Source: Virgibacillus_O sediminis (GTDB taxonomy: Bacteria > Bacillota > Bacilli > Bacillales > Amphibacillaceae). From it: a stretch of DNA of 64,000 nucleotides. Shown here one piece after another: positions 1-8,040 of the stretch (positions are counted from its first letter, which is position 1; each line of letters opens with the position of its first letter). The DNA lies in contig NZ_JBHRRZ010000014.1 of the NCBI RefSeq assembly GCF_042643265.1, positions 62,001 to 126,000 on the forward strand. The letters run 5' to 3'. The translations under genes were made by a program, and so were the position numbers. The notes under the pieces are model-generated. The model ran no database searches and was not told where the DNA came from. It saw nothing but the letters and a program-made list of their open reading frames with translations.

Positions 1-945
1 CTTGAGATGTATAAGACGATGCTTCTGGCCAGAAAATTAGATGAAAGATTATGGCTGTTGAATCGTGCAGGAAAGATACCATTTGTTATTTCCTGCCAAG
101 GACAGGAGGCTGCACAGATTGGTGCATCTTTCGCACTGGACAGAGAGCAAGATTATGTGGCTCCTTATTACCGTGATATGGGTGTAGTGTTGGCTTTTGG
201 TATGACAGCGAAGGAACTAATGCTCTCCAGCTTTGCTAAAGCAGAAGATCCTAACTCTGGCGGCAGACAGATGCCTGGACATTTTGGCCACAAGAAAAAC
301 AGGATTCTTTCTGGGTCTTCACCGGTAACCACTCAGGTACCACATGCAGTAGGTGTGGCATTGGCAGCAAAAATGGAAAATAAAGAGATTGTATCTTTTG
401 CCACACTTGGAGAAGGGTCCTCCAACCAAGGGGATTTCCATGAAGGTTTGAATTTTGCAGGAGTGCATAAACTCCCTGTAATTACAATGGTAGAGAATAA
501 TCAGTATGCGATATCGGTACCTGTTGAGAAGCAGATTGCAAGCAATAGTGTAGCAGAACGGGCCGGCAGTTATGGAATGCCTGGAATAAAGGTAGATGGC
601 AACGATCCTCTATCCGTATATGAAGCGGTCAAAAAAGCGAGGGATCGAGCTGTTAAAGGCGAGGGCCCTTCGCTGATTGAAGCTGTCACCTACCGTTTTA
701 CTGCTCATTCTAGTGATGATGACGACCGAACATATAGGGAGAGCAAAGAAGTGGAGGAAGCAAAGAAGAAGGATTCCTTAATCACATTTGCTGCATATCT
801 GACTGAACATGGAATATTGACGAACGAAATTGAGGAAGGGATTCTGGATAATATAAAAAGTATGGTGGATGAAGCGACAGACTATGCGGAAGATGCACCA
901 TATGCAGAAGCGGAATCTGCTCTGAATTTTGTATATGAACAGTAG
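1..945 (+). CDS. bkdAA: Branched-chain 2-oxoacid dehydrogenase E1 alpha (5' end outside window)
   Basis: Thiamine-diphosphate-dependent E1 alpha chain of the branched-chain 2-oxoacid dehydrogenase complex, which decarboxylates the keto acids of Val, Leu and Ile to supply acyl-CoA primers for branched fatty acids. The reading frame is open from base 1 and the first visible residues (LEMYKTMLLARK) match the family about 15-20 residues after its usual start, so the true start lies upstream. The TPP fold is visible at about residues 136-166 (GEGSSNQGDFHEG to ENNQYAIS), and the typical HSSDDDD stretch follows. It is 14 bases from bkdAB in the same operon. About 314 residues are present of roughly 330 expected. 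Confidence 0.96.
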   Translation, partial: LEMYKTMLLARKLDERLWLLNRAGKIPFVISCQGQEAAQIGASFALDREQDYVAPYYRDMGVVLAFGMTAKELMLSSFAKAEDPNSGGRQMPGHFGHKKNRILSGSSPVTTQVPHAVGVALAAKMENKEIVSFATLGEGSSNQGDFHEGLNFAGVHKLPVITMVENNQYAISVPVEKQIASNSVAERAGSYGMPGIKVDGNDPLSVYEAVKKARDRAVKGEGPSLIEAVTYRFTAHSSDDDDRTYRESKEVEEAKKKDSLITFAAYLTEHGILTNEIEEGILDNIKSMVDEATDYAEDAPYAEAESALNFVYEQ

Positions 946-959
946 GGAGGAGACAGAAA

Positions 960-1943
960 ATGCCGGTAATGTCTTATATTCAGGCAGTAACTGCTGCTTT
1001 ACGGGAAGAAATGCAACGTGATGAGAAAGTATTTGTCCTCGGCGAAGATGTAGGGAAAAAAGGGGGAGTCTTCCGGGCGACGGATGGGCTTTATGAAGAA
1101 TTTGGCGAAGCACGGGTCCTGGACACCCCTCTTGCAGAGTCTGCCATTGCTGGGGTAGGAATCGGAGCGGCTATGTATGGGATGCGTCCTGTAGCAGAGA
1201 TGCAGTTCGCCGACTTTATTATGCCTGCTGTCAATCAGATTATTTCTGAAGCTGCTAAAATGAGGTATCGCTCTAATAATGACTGGAATGTCCCAATCAC
1301 TATTCGAGCTCCATACGGAGGAGGCGTTCATGGAGCCCTTTATCATTCCCAGTCCGTAGAAGCGATTTTTGCCAATCAGCCCGGCCTAAAGATTGTTATG
1401 CCTTCAACACCGTATGATGTGAAGGGGCTATTGAAGGCGTCTATTCGCGATAACGATCCGGTATTATTCTTTGAGCATAAACGTGCCTACCGTCTTCTTA
1501 AAGGAGAAGTTCCTGAAGAAGATTATGTTCTCCCGATCGGCAAGGCTGATATAAAGAGGGATGGAAGCGACGTGACAGTTATCACATACGGCCTGGCTGT
1601 ACACTTTGCAATGCAGGCTGCAGAGAAACTGGCTGAGGAAGGGATAGATGTTCATATCCTCGACTTACGTACCGTTTACCCTATGGATAAAGAGGCTGTC
1701 ATAACTGCAGCAAAGAAAACAGGCAAGGTGCTGCTGATCACCGAAGATAACAAAGAAGGAAGTATAATAGGAGAGGCTTCAGCCATCATTGCCGAAAACT
1801 GCCTGTTTGACTTGGATGCGCCAATCCGTAGGCTTGCCGGGCCAGATGTGCCAGCTATGCCATACGCCCCTCCGATGGAAAAATATTTCATGATAAATCC
1901 GGATAAAGTGGAGGCGGCAATCAGGGATCTAGCCGAATTCTAG
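960..1943 (+). CDS. bkdAB: Branched-chain 2-oxoacid dehydrogenase E1 beta
   Basis: E1 beta chain that pairs with the upstream alpha chain to form the TPP-binding decarboxylase heterotetramer. The 327-residue length equals the family norm. Recognisable blocks are VLGEDVGKKGGVFRAT near residues 26-41, the DTPLAESAI block near 57, FADFIMPAVNQI near 84, and the C-terminal transketolase-type domain with HILDLRTVYPMD near 232. It starts at ATG after GGAGGAGA. The downstream E2 gene is 113 bases away, and that gap holds a GC-rich stretch but no gene. Confidence 0.96.
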   Translation: MPVMSYIQAVTAALREEMQRDEKVFVLGEDVGKKGGVFRATDGLYEEFGEARVLDTPLAESAIAGVGIGAAMYGMRPVAEMQFADFIMPAVNQIISEAAKMRYRSNNDWNVPITIRAPYGGGVHGALYHSQSVEAIFANQPGLKIVMPSTPYDVKGLLKASIRDNDPVLFFEHKRAYRLLKGEVPEEDYVLPIGKADIKRDGSDVTVITYGLAVHFAMQAAEKLAEEGIDVHILDLRTVYPMDKEAVITAAKKTGKVLLITEDNKEGSIIGEASAIIAENCLFDLDAPIRRLAGPDVPAMPYAPPMEKYFMINPDKVEAAIRDLAEF

Positions 1944-2056
1944 AAGAGCCGCCCTATTCTTCAATTGTAATGTGTCCAGGAGGATGGTGAATCTAAAGTT
2001 TTCAGTGAAACGAGTCGCTCCGGCGGCTGGCACTGAGCATTAAAAGGAGGAACGAA

Positions 2057-3322
2057 ATGCCTACAGAAAAAATTACTATGCCTCAATTAGGAGAAAGTGT
2101 GACAGAGGGAACAATCAGCAGTTGGCTCATTCAGGCTGGGGATAAGGTGAACAAATATGACCCGATTGCCGAGGTGATGACCGATAAGGTAAATGCTGAA
2201 GTACCTTCTTCTTATTCCGGTATAATTAAAGAGCTTGTTGCTCAGGAAGGAGATACCATTGAGGTTGGGGACCTGATATGCTACATAGATACAGAAGGGC
2301 AAAACACAGATAATCCGTCTGGGTCCGCAGGTGAAACGCGAGAAAAACAACCGGAGGAGAGGTCCGCAACTGATGAAGGGAAATCGATGAAAAAGCGCTA
2401 TTCCCCTGCTGTTCTTCGACTTGCTCAAGAAAACAATATAGACTTGGAACAAGTGGAAGGGACCGGAAGGCAGGGGAGAATTACTCGGAAAGATATGGAA
2501 AAAGTAATTTCTGAGACGAGCGTCTCCAAAGATAAACAGGTGGACCCTGGGATTGCTGAGCAGGAGGATGCCTCTATGGCCCGGAAACCTAAGGGTGTAG
2601 ATTCCCCCCAGAAAGCTGGGCATGGTGATATTGAGATACCTGTTACCGGGGTAAGAAAGGCAATCGCTCAGAATATGACACGATCTACCCAGGAGATCCC
2701 TCATGCCTGGATGACTGTAGAAGTGGATGCTACGGAAATGGTCCGATTCCGGAACAAAAACAAAGAAGAATTCAAACAAAATGAAGGGTATAGTCTCACT
2801 TTCTTTGCATTCTTTGTGAAGGCTGTTGCACAGGCGCTCAAGGAGTTCCCTCAACTTAACAGCACTTGGGCGGAAGATAAGATCATCCAACGGAAAGACA
2901 TTAATTTATCCATCGCAGTCGCCAAAGACGAGGAACTCTTCGTGCCGGTCATAAAGCATGCTGATGAACTAAGTATTAAAGGAATTGCAAGGGAAATTCA
3001 TGATCTTGCCGGCAAAGCGCGTGCAGGAAAACTGGCTTCAGAAGATATGCAAGGCGGCACCTTTACGGTAAACAATACTGGGTCTTTTGGTTCTATTTCC
3101 TCCATGGGTGTTATTAATCACCCACAGGCAGCTATTCTTCAAGTAGAGTCGATTGTAAAGAGGCCGGTTATCATAGATGATATGTTTGCAGCCAGGGACA
3201 TGGTGAATCTCTCATTGTCACTTGACCATCGCATCTTGGATGGCCTTATATGCGGACGTTTTTTGAACAGGGTGAAAGAAATAATTGAGAACATAAACGA
3301 GAATTCTACCAGTCTCTATTAG
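2057..3322 (+). CDS. bkdB: Branched-chain 2-oxoacid dehydrogenase E2 (lipoamide acyltransferase)
   Basis: Core acyltransferase of the complex, moving the branched acyl group from lipoamide to CoA. Three domains are visible: an N-terminal lipoyl domain with the modified lysine in VMTDKVNAEVPS near residue 44; a linker and peripheral-subunit-binding domain from about 112 to 150 (YSPAVLRLAQENN, TGRQGRITRKDM); and a C-terminal catalytic domain from about 190, ending with the active-site histidine in SLDHRILDG near 390. The length of 421 is normal. Start ATG follows AAAAGGAGG. The E3 gene (lpdV) would lie upstream, outside the window. Confidence 0.96.
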   Translation: MPTEKITMPQLGESVTEGTISSWLIQAGDKVNKYDPIAEVMTDKVNAEVPSSYSGIIKELVAQEGDTIEVGDLICYIDTEGQNTDNPSGSAGETREKQPEERSATDEGKSMKKRYSPAVLRLAQENNIDLEQVEGTGRQGRITRKDMEKVISETSVSKDKQVDPGIAEQEDASMARKPKGVDSPQKAGHGDIEIPVTGVRKAIAQNMTRSTQEIPHAWMTVEVDATEMVRFRNKNKEEFKQNEGYSLTFFAFFVKAVAQALKEFPQLNSTWAEDKIIQRKDINLSIAVAKDEELFVPVIKHADELSIKGIAREIHDLAGKARAGKLASEDMQGGTFTVNNTGSFGSISSMGVINHPQAAILQVESIVKRPVIIDDMFAARDMVNLSLSLDHRILDGLICGRFLNRVKEIIENINENSTSLY

Positions 3323-3345
3323 TGGATATTGTCATTTAATTGAAA

Positions 3346-3363
3346 AACAAGGTTAAACTTGTT
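3346..3363. repeat. Perfect 6-bp inverted repeat ahead of brxB
   Basis: AACAAG-GTTAAA-CTTGTT lies 46 bases before the brxB start, with a TATACAAT-like stretch just downstream (3368-3375). This could be an operator or a small hairpin between bkdB and brxB. Function is not known from sequence alone. Confidence 0.35.
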
Positions 3364-3409
3364 AAGCTATACAATAAGAACACCAGTCTAATAAAAGGGG
3401 ATTTGTCCT

Positions 3410-3841
3410 ATGGATTTTAATTTGTTCATGAATGACATAGTGGACGCAGCGCGCAAGGATATTCAGGAAGCCGGCTTTGAAGAACTTACTACACCTGAAG
3501 AAGTGGACCAAGCCTTCAAACGCGAAGGAACTACTCTTGTTATGGTTAACTCCACATGCGGGTGTGCAGGAGGCGTAGCTCGTCCGGCCGCCGCCAATTC
3601 CATACATTTCGATAAGCGCCCGGAACATCTTGTCACCGTATTTGCTGGACAGGACCGCGAAGCAACGGAAAGGGCGCGGGAATATTTTGAAGGGTATCCG
3701 CCTTCCTCACCATCTTTTGCACTGTTGAAGGATGGAAAGATTGTAACCATGCTGGAACGTCATGATATAGAAGGCCATTCTACAATGGATGTTGTAGGCC
3801 AACTTCAGAAACTTTACGATGAGCATTGTGAAGAATTGTAA
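3410..3841 (+). CDS. brxB: Bacilliredoxin BrxB (YphP/YqiW family)
   Basis: Cytosolic bacilliredoxin that removes bacillithiol from S-bacillithiolated proteins after oxidative stress. The 143-residue protein carries the family CGC active site in NSTCGCAGGVARPA near residues 46-60. In B. subtilis the orthologue (YqiW) also follows the bkd genes, so synteny supports BrxB rather than BrxA. Start ATG follows AAAAGGGG. The reductase that restores bacillithiol, YpdA, is encoded later in this same window (53825-54805). A strong terminator closes the transcript. Confidence 0.93.
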   Translation: MDFNLFMNDIVDAARKDIQEAGFEELTTPEEVDQAFKREGTTLVMVNSTCGCAGGVARPAAANSIHFDKRPEHLVTVFAGQDREATERAREYFEGYPPSSPSFALLKDGKIVTMLERHDIEGHSTMDVVGQLQKLYDEHCEEL

Positions 3842-3897
3842 AATAAAAGTGGTTTAATCAACGAAGGGCTGGCAGATGCCCCGGATATACCATTACC

Positions 3898-3936
3898 AGG
3901 AGGCTGCCTCTAACTAGTGAGGCGGCCTCCTTTTTA
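3898..3936 (+). terminator. Rho-independent terminator after brxB
   Basis: A 13-bp stem (AGGAGGCTGCCTC / GAGGCGGCCTCCT, one G-U pair) with an 8-base loop, followed by a run of T. Confidence 0.9.
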
Positions 3937-3969
3937 TAAACAGCTATTTTGGATGAAGGAGATATTAAT

Positions 3970-4947
3970 GTGAAGATCGGATACCGGACAATTAAGACTG
4001 CAGCAGGGACACCTATAGCTATTACCATTGCTCAATTATTTGGTGTCTCAAACTTTGTTTCGGCCGGTATATTGACAATTCTATGTATTCAGCCTTCGAG
4101 GAAACGTTCTTATTTGAGTGCATGGCACCGCTTGTTGGCATGTTTGTTAGCCATTGTATTCTCTTATGTTTTCTTTGAAGTTCTGGGCTATAATCCTATA
4201 TCAGTAGGGCTTATGCTGCTGGCATTTATTCCGACTACCGTTTATTTCCGAGTAACTCCCGGTATTGCGACGAGTTCTGTCATCATATTAAATCTCTATG
4301 CAAGTAATGCTATGACGTATGATTTCGTCCTGGACCAGCTTCTTTTGATATTTATTGGTATTGGGACTGCTTTAGTCCTGAATGTATATATGCCGAGTCT
4401 GGATAATGAACTGAACGAGAAGCAGAAGCAGCTCGAGAAAAATTTCCAAGTCATTCTGCATGAAATAGCCCTCTATGTCCGCAATAAAGATATCGATTGG
4501 GATGGTAAGGAGATAACCGAAACGGAGAAGCTCCTGGAGGAAGCTTGGGATCTGGTAGAACGTGACAAAGAAAATCACCTGTTGAGGAGTGAGCATCCCT
4601 ATAGGGAGTATTTCCGGATGAGGGCAAGGCAGTTCGAACTCCTGCAGCGTATGCTGCCATTGGTTACAAAACTGCCAAATAAGGTGATTACTTCCGAAAA
4701 GGTCGCTTCATTTTTTGAAAAATTAGCCGAAAATGTAACTCCGGCAAACAGGGCTTCTATTTTTTTGAAAGAGCTTGACGAACTTAAACAGGAATTTGCC
4801 GATGAGGATCTTCCAACAACGAGGGAAGAGTTTGAAATAAGGGCGAACCTTTTCAGACTTCTGCATGAGATAGAAGATTACTTGTTGTTGAAGAAAAAAT
4901 ACAAAAAGAGCGATGTAAGCACGGGGAAGAAAATAGTAAGAGGGTAA
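3970..4947 (+). CDS. yqjA: Aromatic acid exporter / DUF939 family membrane protein (YqjA-like)
   Basis: Integral membrane protein of the DUF939/ArAE family, equal in position to B. subtilis YqjA. The first 150 residues hold about four to five hydrophobic segments (for example TIKTAAGTPIAITIAQLFGV and LLACLLAIVFSYVFFEVL). The rest is a charged, mostly helical cytoplasmic domain. I place the start at GTG 3970 (VKIGYRTIKTA) because AAGGAG sits 8 bases upstream and family members begin at this point; the in-frame ATG at 3949 has no ribosome site. Substrate is unknown, and the export role is a family-level inference. Confidence 0.82.
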   Translation: MKIGYRTIKTAAGTPIAITIAQLFGVSNFVSAGILTILCIQPSRKRSYLSAWHRLLACLLAIVFSYVFFEVLGYNPISVGLMLLAFIPTTVYFRVTPGIATSSVIILNLYASNAMTYDFVLDQLLLIFIGIGTALVLNVYMPSLDNELNEKQKQLEKNFQVILHEIALYVRNKDIDWDGKEITETEKLLEEAWDLVERDKENHLLRSEHPYREYFRMRARQFELLQRMLPLVTKLPNKVITSEKVASFFEKLAENVTPANRASIFLKELDELKQEFADEDLPTTREEFEIRANLFRLLHEIEDYLLLKKKYKKSDVSTGKKIVRG

Positions 4948-4999
4948 GCATGCTCCGGTACGTGCCATCCTTGCCATCTTAGGCTACGGAACAGTACAG

Positions 5000-5035
5000 A
5001 AGGATGACTGGGACGTGTATGCCCAAGCCATCCTT
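5000..5035. terminator. Convergent hairpin between yqjA and prli42
   Basis: Imperfect stem AAGGATGACTGGG / CCCAAGCCATCCTT in the gap between two convergent genes. It lacks a clear T run on either strand, so it is only a probable shared terminator. Confidence 0.4.
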
Positions 5036-5038
5036 CGT

Positions 5039-5155
5039 TTAGATGAATAATGAAAATGCATATGTGAATGTGGAAAGTAGCATTGCAATGATCATAATAT
5101 ATACCATGAATTTAACCCTGCGTTCACGTTTGGACTTTTTAGGCTTAGCTGCCAT
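5039..5155 (-). CDS. prli42: Stressosome-associated small membrane protein Prli42
   Basis: A 38-residue protein with a very basic N-terminus (MAAKPKKSKRERRVKF) followed by one hydrophobic helix (MVYIMIIAMLLSTFTYAFSLFI). This layout matches the conserved Firmicutes miniprotein Prli42, which in Listeria anchors the stressosome to the membrane and helps sense oxidative stress. ATG at 5155 is preceded by AAAGGGGG. It lies opposite to yqjA, convergent with it. Most gene callers would skip it because of its size. Assignment rests on the charge/helix pattern and the KKSKRE/RRVK block; the stressosome role comes from the Listeria work and is inferred here. Confidence 0.8.
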   Translation of the reverse strand: MAAKPKKSKRERRVKFMVYIMIIAMLLSTFTYAFSLFI

Positions 5156-5521
5156 AGTAAAAACCCCCTTTTACCCATCTGCTATTTGTATTTTAACTTT
5201 AAAATTAATAATGGACAAGTAGGAAGAAATATTTAACATGAGAATTAATGATGAATTTTATGTATCAATACTAAGGGGATGAGTAAATCCTGCTAAGAAG
5301 AACAAAGTGCAAAAAGATAATTTAGAATAACCTGTCTATTGAGTGTTTCCATAGTTAACCCCCATTTACTACTTCCTCGGATATAGAAGTGCTATATACA
5401 TGAACTTGGACATCTAGGGACACCCTTACACACAATGAATACAGCAGAAAATGGACCAGCCATTAGTATGCCAATTTTGACAGCGCTTACGAATCAATCA
5501 ACACGTTCATTTTCCTTGATC

Positions 5522-5640
5522 AGAGCAAATCTAAATCCGTATATTCTGGAGAGAATCAGGGTTTATGCTACTGTAGTGGATATTGTTCACTTATTAAGGG
5601 AAGAGTTTGGAAAGTATACAGGTATATTGAGGTGGAGTGA
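5522..5640 (+). pseudogene. Decayed C-terminal tail of a methylmalonyl-CoA mutase large subunit
   Basis: Translated from 5522 this reads RANLNPYILERIRVYATV then VDIVHLLREEFGKYTG. It resembles the ENL-PPILEAVRAYATLGEI--VLREEFGEY tail found at the end of acyl-CoA mutase large subunits. The expected end (IEVE then stop, 5626-5640) is in a different frame, so a frameshift has occurred. No B12-mutase catalytic domain is readable upstream: 5156-5521 holds only short stop-rich frames. The fragment sits immediately before the intact B12-binding subunit gene, exactly where the large subunit normally ends. I read it as a gene remnant; the alternative is a chance 82-codon frame beginning at 5435. Confidence 0.65.
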
Positions 5641-5642
5641 AT

Positions 5643-6467
5643 ATGGGGAAAGTTCGAGTATTGGTAGCAAAGTCCGGCCTTGATGGGCATGATCGAGGTG
5701 AATTAGTGACTTCACAGGCATTAAGAGATCACGACATGGAGGTGATTTATATGGGGCTTCGACAGTCTCCTGTCCAAATAGCCGAGGCTGCTATTCAGGA
5801 AGATGTAGATGTGATAGGTCTATCATCGCTGTCAGGGGCGCATAATACCCTGTTTCCAAAGGTCATAGAAGAATTAGATAAAAGAAATGCAGGTGACATC
5901 CCAGTCGTAGGCGGCGGAGTAATCCCGAGTGAGGATATTCCTTTTCTTCTAGAAAAGGGTGTGAAGAAGATATTTACTAGTGGTTCTTCCACAGAGGCTT
6001 TAGCGAAATACATTCAAGAACTCGTTCAACCGGATAGTCTCAGTGGAGCCCGGCCGGAGAAGATATCACATATAGGGATAGCAGTTGAGAATATCGAATC
6101 GGCGCTTTCGTTCTACTCCGATTCTTTAGGGCTGGAACTGGAAGTAGTGGAGGAAGTGCCAACAGAGGGAGTAAAAGTTGCATTTCTGAAGATCGGAGAA
6201 TCGCGGATTGAATTGCTGGAGCCTCTGGAAGATTCGTCTCCGATAAGAAAGTTTCTTGATAAGAAAGGAGAAGGGATTCATCACATTGCCGTTGAAACAA
6301 AGAATATCCGAGGAAGATTGCGCCAATTAAGCGATCAGGGGATTCGGATGATTGACATGGAGTCCAAACCCGGGGCTCATAACAGCCAAGTTGTTTTTGT
6401 TCATCCTAAAGCAGCCCATGGTGTCCTGTTCGAGCTTTGCCAGCCGCCAGAAGGAAGGGGAGAATAA
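5643..6467 (+). CDS. Fusion: B12-binding mutase subunit + methylmalonyl-CoA epimerase
   Basis: A 274-residue protein with two complete domains. Residues 1 to about 133 form a cobalamin-binding Rossmann domain with DGHDRG near 14-19 (the DxHxxG lower-ligand histidine), SSLSGAH near 59 and the GGG turn near 89. Residues about 140 to 272 form a glyoxalase/VOC methylmalonyl-CoA epimerase with HIGIAV, IELLEP, GIHHIAVE and VLFELC holding the likely metal ligands. Epimerase and mutase catalyse successive steps between propionyl-CoA and succinyl-CoA. ATG 5643 has GAGGTGGAG upstream; GTG 5637 is possible but lies in that site. The catalytic large subunit beside it is a remnant, so a partner would have to be encoded elsewhere. 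It overlaps the carboxylase gene by one base (TAATG). Confidence 0.85.
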   Translation: MGKVRVLVAKSGLDGHDRGELVTSQALRDHDMEVIYMGLRQSPVQIAEAAIQEDVDVIGLSSLSGAHNTLFPKVIEELDKRNAGDIPVVGGGVIPSEDIPFLLEKGVKKIFTSGSSTEALAKYIQELVQPDSLSGARPEKISHIGIAVENIESALSFYSDSLGLELEVVEEVPTEGVKVAFLKIGESRIELLEPLEDSSPIRKFLDKKGEGIHHIAVETKNIRGRLRQLSDQGIRMIDMESKPGAHNSQVVFVHPKAAHGVLFELCQPPEGRGE

Positions 6468-8014
6468 TGGATATTTATGATAAAATCAATGATTTATATG
6501 ATAAGCGTCGGCAGATAGAGTTGGGTGGGGGAGATGAACGGATTAAGAAGCAGCATGAGAAGGGGAAGATGACTGCCAGAGAACGGATTGACTATTTATT
6601 GGATGAAGGATCATTTGTCGAATTGAACTCTTTCATTGAGCACCGCACCTCTGATTTTGGAATGGGTACGGAAAATACCAAGGGAGAAGGCGTGATTACC
6701 GGATATGGAAAAATCTCTGGCAAGCAGGTCTATTTCTTTGCGCAGGATTTTACCGTATATGGCGGTGCGCTTGGAGAAATGCATGGTAAAAAGATAGCTG
6801 CTGTTATGGATCTTGCCGCAAAAAATGGTGTTCCATTCATTGGGTTGAATGATTCAGGCGGCGCAAGGATTCAGGAAGGGGTTTCCGCACTGGATGGATA
6901 TGGACAGGTTTTCTACCGGAACTCCATTTATTCTGGTGTAATCCCTCAAATCTCTGTTATCATGGGACCTAGTGCAGGGGGGGCAGTCTATTCACCAGCG
7001 TTAACAGACTTTGTCATCATGGTGGAAAAAACATCGCAAATGTTTATTACTGGACCGAAAGTGATCGAAACAGTGAGCGGTGAAAAAGTTTCTTCTGAAG
7101 CTCTCGGTGGGGCTGAGATACATAATGCCAAGAGCGGAAATGCCCACCTCAAGGCAGCCAGTGAGGAAGATGCACTGGATGCCGTACGCAGCCTGGTGGA
7201 ATACCTTCCGGCAAATAACCAGCAAAAAGCTGAAAAGCAAACGTTTGATAACACGGATCATCTCCGCCCAGGCCTCACAGACATTGTGCCCTATAATTCC
7301 AGAAGCCCATACGATGTAATAAAAGTAATTTATCAGGTAGTTGATCGAGACAGTTTTTTCGAGATCCATAAGGATTTTGCAAAAAATATTGTAGTTGGCT
7401 TTGCCCGCATCCAAGGAGAAACTGTCGGCTTGGTATGTAATCAGCCGAAGCATCTTGCCGGGGGGCTTGATATTGATTCGAGTGACAAGGCGGCTAGGTT
7501 TATCCGCTGCTGTGACTCTTTTAATATCCCGCTAATTACCTTTGAAGATGTCACTGGTTTTTTCCCGGGCGTTAAGCAGGAACATGGTGGCATTATCCGC
7601 CATGGAGCGAAGATACTTTATGCATATTCGGAGGCTACTGTGCCGAAAATTACTGTTATCATCAGGAAAGCCTATGGTGGGGCATATGTGGCCCTGAACA
7701 GCAAATCGATTGGGGCGGATCTGGTGTATGCTTGGCCAAATGCGGAGATAGCTGTCATGGGGCCTGAAGGAGCAGTAAATATCATCTTTGCCAAGGAGAT
7801 AGCGGAAAGCGAAAACCCTGAGCGTACTCGACAGGAAAAGATAGAACATTACCGTAAGAAATTTGCCAATCCTTATATCGCTGCACGTCTTGGAATGGTC
7901 GACGATGTAATCGATCCTAAGGAAACACGCATAAAGCTAGTACAAGCCTTGGAAATGCTGCATTATAAGCAGGAGGAACGCCCGCACAAGAAACATGGTA
8001 ATATACCACTGTAA
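6467..8014 (+). CDS. Acyl-CoA (propionyl-CoA type) carboxylase, carboxyltransferase beta chain
   Basis: 515-residue carboxyltransferase of the propionyl-CoA carboxylase beta / methylmalonyl-CoA decarboxylase alpha family, equivalent to B. subtilis YqjD. Two crotonase-like halves are visible, with oxyanion-hole glycines in GPSAGGAVYSPALTDF (near 173) and RKAYGGAYVALNSK (near 405). It would transfer carboxyl from biotin to propionyl-CoA to give methylmalonyl-CoA, the substrate of the epimerase encoded upstream. No biotin carboxylase or biotin carrier gene is adjacent, so the working complex must borrow these from elsewhere. I start at ATG 6467, which overlaps the previous stop and follows GGAAGGGGA; an in-frame start 30 bases upstream is less likely. 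Confidence 0.92.
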   Translation: MDIYDKINDLYDKRRQIELGGGDERIKKQHEKGKMTARERIDYLLDEGSFVELNSFIEHRTSDFGMGTENTKGEGVITGYGKISGKQVYFFAQDFTVYGGALGEMHGKKIAAVMDLAAKNGVPFIGLNDSGGARIQEGVSALDGYGQVFYRNSIYSGVIPQISVIMGPSAGGAVYSPALTDFVIMVEKTSQMFITGPKVIETVSGEKVSSEALGGAEIHNAKSGNAHLKAASEEDALDAVRSLVEYLPANNQQKAEKQTFDNTDHLRPGLTDIVPYNSRSPYDVIKVIYQVVDRDSFFEIHKDFAKNIVVGFARIQGETVGLVCNQPKHLAGGLDIDSSDKAARFIRCCDSFNIPLITFEDVTGFFPGVKQEHGGIIRHGAKILYAYSEATVPKITVIIRKAYGGAYVALNSKSIGADLVYAWPNAEIAVMGPEGAVNIIFAKEIAESENPERTRQEKIEHYRKKFANPYIAARLGMVDDVIDPKETRIKLVQALEMLHYKQEERPHKKHGNIPL

Positions 8015-8040
8015 TTCATCAAGTATGGAGGAAAATTAAA

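Noticed and set aside
2087..2890. A 267-codon open frame on the reverse strand across the E2 gene
   Set aside because: It is fully antisense to the lipoyl and linker regions of bkdB, has no ribosome site and gives a composition unlike a real protein.
5435..5683. An 82-codon protein of its own upstream of the B12/epimerase fusion
   Set aside because: It overlaps the fusion gene and its only recognisable part resembles a mutase C-terminal tail, so it is better read as a gene remnant.
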